Shown here one piece after another: positions 60,504 through 64,000 of a DNA stretch of 64,000 nucleotides; the stretch's first letter is position 1; each line of letters starts with the position of its first letter. The translations under genes and the position numbers were made by a program. This DNA comes from Bradyrhizobium sp. CER78. Its GTDB lineage: Bacteria; Pseudomonadota; Alphaproteobacteria; Rhizobiales; Xanthobacteraceae. The notes beneath the pieces were generated by a model that saw only the letters and a list, made by a program, of their open reading frames with translations, had not been told where the DNA came from and ran no database searches. The stretch covers positions 248,001 to 312,000 of the forward strand of contig NZ_JARVWP010000001.1 in the NCBI RefSeq assembly GCF_029846235.1. Reading direction: 5' to 3'.

Positions 60504-61954
60504 GCCGCCTTCTGTGGCACATCCTGCGTTTGAGCCGCAAGCCTGTCACTGCCGCCCGCCCGCGCGGGCAGCACCAGGGTGGCCACGAGCCCGGGATGGG
60601 CATCGCCGAGCCGCAGCTCGCCGCCATGGAGCGTGGCGACCGCCGAGGCCAGGCTGAGGCCGAGACCGGAACCGGGTAAGGTGCGGCTCGCCTCGAGCCG
60701 GACGAAGCGCTCCACCGCGTGCTTGCGATCGCCCTCCGGGATACCCGGACCGTGGTCGGAGACGCTGAGCAGGACCTGATCGCCCTCGCGCCGCGCCTCG
60801 ATCAGGATCTCCCGTGCATCGGCCTTCATCGGCTCGACGCCGGCGTCGGGCTTGCCATATTTGATGGCGTTCTCGACCAGGTTGGCGACCGCCTGGCTGA
60901 TCAATTCGCGGTTGCCGTGAATCGGCGCCGGCGCGGTCTTCACCTGCAGCGTCATGCCGTCGTCCTCGGCCAGCGGCTCGTACAATTCGTGGATGCCGTT
61001 GGCGACGTCGGCACCGTCGAAATCGTCCATGTTGCCGCGCGCCTGGCCGGACTCGGCGCGCGCGATCATCAGCAGCGCGTTGAAGGTGCGGATCAGCCCG
61101 TCGGATTCCTCGATCGTCCGCTCCAACGCCGCGCGATAGTCGGCCTCGCTGCCGGACCGCGCCAGTGCCTCCTCGGCGCGGTTGCGCAGCCGCGTCAGCG
61201 GCGTCTTGAGGTCGTGGGCGATGTTGTCGGAGACCTCCTTCAGCCCCGTCATCAGCGCCTCGATGCGCTCCAGCATGACGTTGAGATTTTCCGCGAGGCG
61301 GTCGAGCTCGTCGCCGCTGCGGCCGACCGGCAGCCGGCCGGACAGATCGCCCGCCATGATGCGCCTGGTGGTGCCGGTCATGGCGTCGATCCGGTGCAGC
61401 ACGCGGCGGGCGACGAAGATGCCGCCGCCGATGCCGAGCACGACCACGACGAGGATCGACCATTGCGCGGCCTTGGCGACGATGCCGAACAGCCGCCGCC
61501 GCTCCTCGAGGTCGCGCCCGACCAGGAGGCGGAAGCCGTTGTCCATCTCGGCGACCCGCACCAGCGCGCGATGATCAGTCTTGTCCTGGTCGTCGATTCG
61601 GCGATAGGCGGTCTCGCTCCAGCCCTGCACGCTCATCACGCCCGGCGCGAGGGAGCCGACATTGCCGGCCAGCGCCTGGCCGTTCGGCGCGGTCAGGAGA
61701 TAGAGGTTGGCGCCCGGCCGCAGCGCCCGATTGCCCATGGTGGTCAGCAGGCCGTGCAGGCCGCGGCGGTTATAGATGGAGGTGATCTCGCCGATCTCGA
61801 CGTTGACGGTGGTCGTGATCTGCTCGGTGATCAGCCGCCGCGTGTTCCAGGCGAAGTAAGCCAGCAGCGAAGCGGCGAACAGCGCGAACAGGAACAGATA
61901 GACCAGCGTCAGCCGAAACGCCGTGGTCCGGATCAGTTTACCGAATGCCGTCAC
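60500..61954 (-). CDS. Two-component sensor histidine kinase (OmpR-system type)
   Basis: A 484-residue membrane kinase. Two membrane segments (about 13-36 and 165-183) flank a periplasmic sensor region of about 130 residues. A HAMP domain (about 184-238), HisKA with His247 in SDNIAHDLKTPLTRLR, and HATPase motifs NLVENAIKYG, DHGPGIPE and GSGLGLSLA follow. Its start overlaps the response-regulator stop by 17 bases. The signal is unknown; the linkage with a DegP protease suggests envelope stress. Confidence 0.93.
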   Translation of the reverse strand: MTAFGKLIRTTAFRLTLVYLFLFALFAASLLAYFAWNTRRLITEQITTTVNVEIGEITSIYNRRGLHGLLTTMGNRALRPGANLYLLTAPNGQALAGNVGSLAPGVMSVQGWSETAYRRIDDQDKTDHRALVRVAEMDNGFRLLVGRDLEERRRLFGIVAKAAQWSILVVVVLGIGGGIFVARRVLHRIDAMTGTTRRIMAGDLSGRLPVGRSGDELDRLAENLNVMLERIEALMTGLKEVSDNIAHDLKTPLTRLRNRAEEALARSGSEADYRAALERTIEESDGLIRTFNALLMIARAESGQARGNMDDFDGADVANGIHELYEPLAEDDGMTLQVKTAPAPIHGNRELISQAVANLVENAIKYGKPDAGVEPMKADAREILIEARREGDQVLLSVSDHGPGIPEGDRKHAVERFVRLEASRTLPGSGLGLSLASAVATLHGGELRLGDAHPGLVATLVLPARAGGSDRLAAQTQDVPQKAA

Positions 61955-62618
61955 GGATCATATACCCCGCGCCGCGGATGGTATGCAGCAGCGGCCGCTC
62001 AAAACCCTTGTCGATCTTGGAGCGCAGCCGCGAGATGTGCACGTCGATGACGTTGGTCTGCGGATCGAAATGATAGTCCCAGACATTCTCGAGCAGCATC
62101 GTGCGCGTCACCACCTGCCCTGCATGCTTCATCAGATATTCGAGCAGGCGGAACTCGCGCGGCTGCAAGGTCAGCTCGTCCTTGCCGCGGGCGACGCGAT
62201 GCGACAACCGATCGAGCTCGAGGTCGCCGACCTTGTAGGTGGTCTCCTCGGCCGGCCCGACATTGCGCCGCGACAGCACCTCGACGCGCGCGAGCAGCTC
62301 GGCGAAGGAATAGGGTTTCGGCAGATAGTCGTCGCCGCCGGCGCGCAGGCCCTTGATGCGGTCATCGACCTGGCCGAGCGCCGAGAGGATCAGCACCGGC
62401 GTCCGGTTGCCCTTGTCGCGCAGGCTGCCGATCAGCGACAGGCCGTCACGCTTCGGCAGCATGCGATCCACCACCAGCACGTCGTAGTCGCCGGTTTCGG
62501 CCATCGACAGGCCTTCCTCGCCGTCGGAGGCGAGATCGGCGATGTAGCCGACTTCACGGAATGCCTTGACCAGATAGTCGGCTGACTCGCGGTCGTCTTC
62601 GATGATCAGGATGCGCAT
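61938..62618 (-). CDS. OmpR/PhoB-family response regulator
   Basis: A 226-residue regulator. The receiver domain has the acidic pocket IIEDDRES and phosphoacceptor Asp51 in VLVVDRMLPKRDG, and Lys in YLPKPYSF. The winged-helix DNA-binding domain (about 125-222) has LTLQPREFRLLEYL and VIDVHISRLRSKIDKG. ATG 62618 lacks a clear ribosome-binding site; GTG 62639 is possible. It partners with the adjacent kinase. Confidence 0.93.
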   Translation of the reverse strand: MRILIIEDDRESADYLVKAFREVGYIADLASDGEEGLSMAETGDYDVLVVDRMLPKRDGLSLIGSLRDKGNRTPVLILSALGQVDDRIKGLRAGGDDYLPKPYSFAELLARVEVLSRRNVGPAEETTYKVGDLELDRLSHRVARGKDELTLQPREFRLLEYLMKHAGQVVTRTMLLENVWDYHFDPQTNVIDVHISRLRSKIDKGFERPLLHTIRGAGYMIRDGIR

Positions 62619-62940
62619 TTGCGGAGCGGTGGCGGTCACGGGAATGGGCCCTCTGTCAGCATGGCGCGGCCGGCCTGCACATGCAAGACGACCGCGCATA
62701 TTCTGTAATTTGAGCTGCCGCATGATCTGACCGGAAAACCGGTTTCCACTTTTCCGGATCATGCGGGTTGGGAAAAAGTGGGCGGTGAAGCTGGGGGACT
62801 CCACCGCCCTGAGACCTTCCGACGGAGGGGGGCATATTCCATCGAAAGGCAACATAGGGAGCGAGCAAGGGGCCCACCCCCCGGAAAGCGCCGTCGGCGG
62901 GGGCGACGAATGCCGGCGACGCTTTCCAACTCATAGATAG
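62619..62940. other. Gap between protease and response regulator genes
   Basis: About 320 bases with a perfect nested palindromic repeat (62718-62766) and otherwise only the likely promoter of the response-regulator operon. No gene is supported. Confidence 0.6.
62718..62766. repeat. RIME-like palindromic repeat (CCGCATGATC ... GATCATGCGG)
   Basis: Outer arms CCGCATGATC/GATCATGCGG and inner arms CCGGAAAA/TTTTCCGG surround ACCGGT. This matches a palindromic element that I know to be widespread between genes of Rhizobiales. Confidence 0.8.
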
Positions 62941-64000
62941 TTATCCCTTGGCCAACGGCACTGCCACAAAGCGCGACGAACCGCCGCTCTTCACGCGCAT
63001 GAGAACGCTGTTTTTGTTGTCATTGCGCGCTGCGGTGATCGCATCACGCACCTCACCGGCGGTGCCGACGGACTTGCCGGCGACCTCGAGGATCACGTCG
63101 CCTTCCTTGAAGCCCCGCTCAGCGGCAGCACTCTTGGGATCGACTTCGGTCACGACCACGCCTTCCTTGCCGGCGCCGGCGACGCTGTTGGCGGGCGCCA
63201 CCGTCAGACCCAGCTTCGGCACGTCGGTGCCGCGGGACGAATTGCCCTTGTCGCCGTCGTTGTTGGTGTCAGCCTTGGCTTCCAGGTTGTTCGGCAGCTG
63301 GCCGAGCGTGATGCTGACGGTCTTGTCCTGACCCTTGTGCAGCACGTTCAGCTTCACGGCATTGCCGGGCGCCAGCCCGCCGATGGTGCGGGCGAGTTCG
63401 CGCGCATCCTTCACCGGCTCGCCATTGACGGCGGTGATGACGTCACCGGACTCGATGCCCGCCTTGGCCGCGGGGCCGTTGGCCTGCGGTTCGGCGACCA
63501 GCGCGCCTTCGGCCTTCTTCATGCCAAGGCTGTCGGCGATGTCGGAGGTCACCGGCTGGATCTGGACGCCGATCCAGCCGCGGCTGACCGAGCCCTTGTC
63601 CTTCAGCTGGGCAACGACGCTCTTGACGGTCTGGGCCGGGATCGAGAACGCGATGCCGACGCTGCCGCCGGACGGCGAGTAGATCGCGGTGTTGACGCCC
63701 ATCACCTCACCCGACACGTCGAACGCCGGGCCACCCGAATTGCCCTTGTTCACGGGCGCATCGATCTGGATGAAGTCGTCATACGGACCGTTGCCGATGT
63801 CGCGGCCGGAGGCGGAGACGATGCCCGCAGTCACGGTGCCGCCGAGACCGAAGGGATTGCCGACCGCCAGCACCCAGTCGCCGATGCGCGGCTTGCTATC
63901 GGAGAGCTTGGCGAACTGGAAGTTGGAGCCGCCCTCGACCTTGATCAGCGCGAGATCGGTGCGCGGATCGGTGCCGATCACCTTGGCGGAATAGGTCTTG
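62941..64000 (-). CDS. DegP/HtrA-family serine protease (Do family), N-terminus beyond window
   Basis: A periplasmic quality-control protease and chaperone. The visible part begins inside the protease domain: catalytic Asp in TDPRTDLALIK, the nucleophile in GNSGGPAF, and the substrate loop GGSVGIAFSIPAQ. Two PDZ domains follow (about 115-210 and 260-345 of the visible part). The signal peptide and catalytic His lie past position 64000. It is upstream of, and co-oriented with, the two-component genes and glnE, a common alphaproteobacterial order. Confidence 0.95.
   Translation of the reverse strand, partial: KTYSAKVIGTDPRTDLALIKVEGGSNFQFAKLSDSKPRIGDWVLAVGNPFGLGGTVTAGIVSASGRDIGNGPYDDFIQIDAPVNKGNSGGPAFDVSGEVMGVNTAIYSPSGGSVGIAFSIPAQTVKSVVAQLKDKGSVSRGWIGVQIQPVTSDIADSLGMKKAEGALVAEPQANGPAAKAGIESGDVITAVNGEPVKDARELARTIGGLAPGNAVKLNVLHKGQDKTVSITLGQLPNNLEAKADTNNDGDKGNSSRGTDVPKLGLTVAPANSVAGAGKEGVVVTEVDPKSAAAERGFKEGDVILEVAGKSVGTAGEVRDAITAARNDNKNSVLMRVKSGGSSRFVAVPLAKG

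Overview
The window looks like chromosomal DNA of a Bradyrhizobium-type alphaproteobacterium (Nitrobacteraceae). The basis is high GC with strongly GC-biased third codon positions, alphaproteobacterial gene sets (FdsGBACD formate dehydrogenase, OpgGH, GlnE behind an OmpR-type two-component system, DUF1236, a PleC-like PAS kinase), and several intergenic palindromic repeat families that I associate with Bradyrhizobium. No tRNA, rRNA, insertion sequence, CRISPR array or prophage was seen. Genus assignment is inference.

Layout. 0-9.5 kb: a minus-strand sugar-type ABC importer operon (permease, binding protein, a permease fused to a beta-propeller, a second free-standing propeller, ATPase cut by the left edge). 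A divergent LysR regulator follows, then an SDR dehydrogenase and a carboxymuconolactone-decarboxylase-like protein. 9.7-11.5 kb: ilvD. 11.6-12.1 kb: two small ORFs. 12.3-16.7 kb: 2-hydroxyacid dehydrogenase, LigI-like amidohydrolase and TctC binding protein on minus, divergent from a split two-subunit ThDP decarboxylase on plus. 16.9-18.5 kb: a probably acquired convergent pair, TcmP plus a three-Cys-motif Gp37/Gp68 (DUF5131) protein. 18.6-21.9 kb: a PanE-family reductase, DUF1236, a NYN/OST-HTH protein and a hypothetical.

22-28.2 kb is an oxalate locus: an NDP-forming CoA ligase divergent from a GntR regulator, oxalyl-CoA decarboxylase and formyl-CoA:oxalate CoA-transferase. 28.4-32.6 kb: cysteine-synthase-like enzyme, a three-repeat trefoil-like protein, a DUF2975/Xre pair, DUF2147 and a 47-residue small protein. 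32.8-36.4 kb: two OxlT-like MFS carriers and a CBS-pair protein. 36.7-43.8 kb: nitronate monooxygenase-like enzyme, quinone oxidoreductase, RlpA-like protein, a duplicated gene scrap, an L,D-transpeptidase, a coiled-coil membrane protein and a CDF metal exporter. 43.9-50 kb: a PAS histidine kinase and opgG-opgH. 50-57.2 kb: LysR and fdsG-fdsB-fdsA-fdhD-fdsD. 57.5-64 kb: glnE, histidine kinase, response regulator and a DegP/HtrA protease cut by the right edge.

How it fits together. Oxalate could enter through the MFS carriers, be activated by the CoA ligase or Frc, be decarboxylated by Oxc, leave as formate, and be oxidised to CO2 with NADH by the Fds complex. The main new observation is a 17-bp inverted repeat, TGG(T/C)AT-N5-AT(A/G)CCA. 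It occurs in both directions of the CoA ligase/GntR divergent promoter, upstream of both MFS genes and the CBS gene, and in weaker form upstream of the 47-residue ORF. In five of the six copies it lies 1-3 bases behind a -35-like element. This suggests an oxalate regulon governed by the GntR protein and including two genes not normally linked to oxalate.
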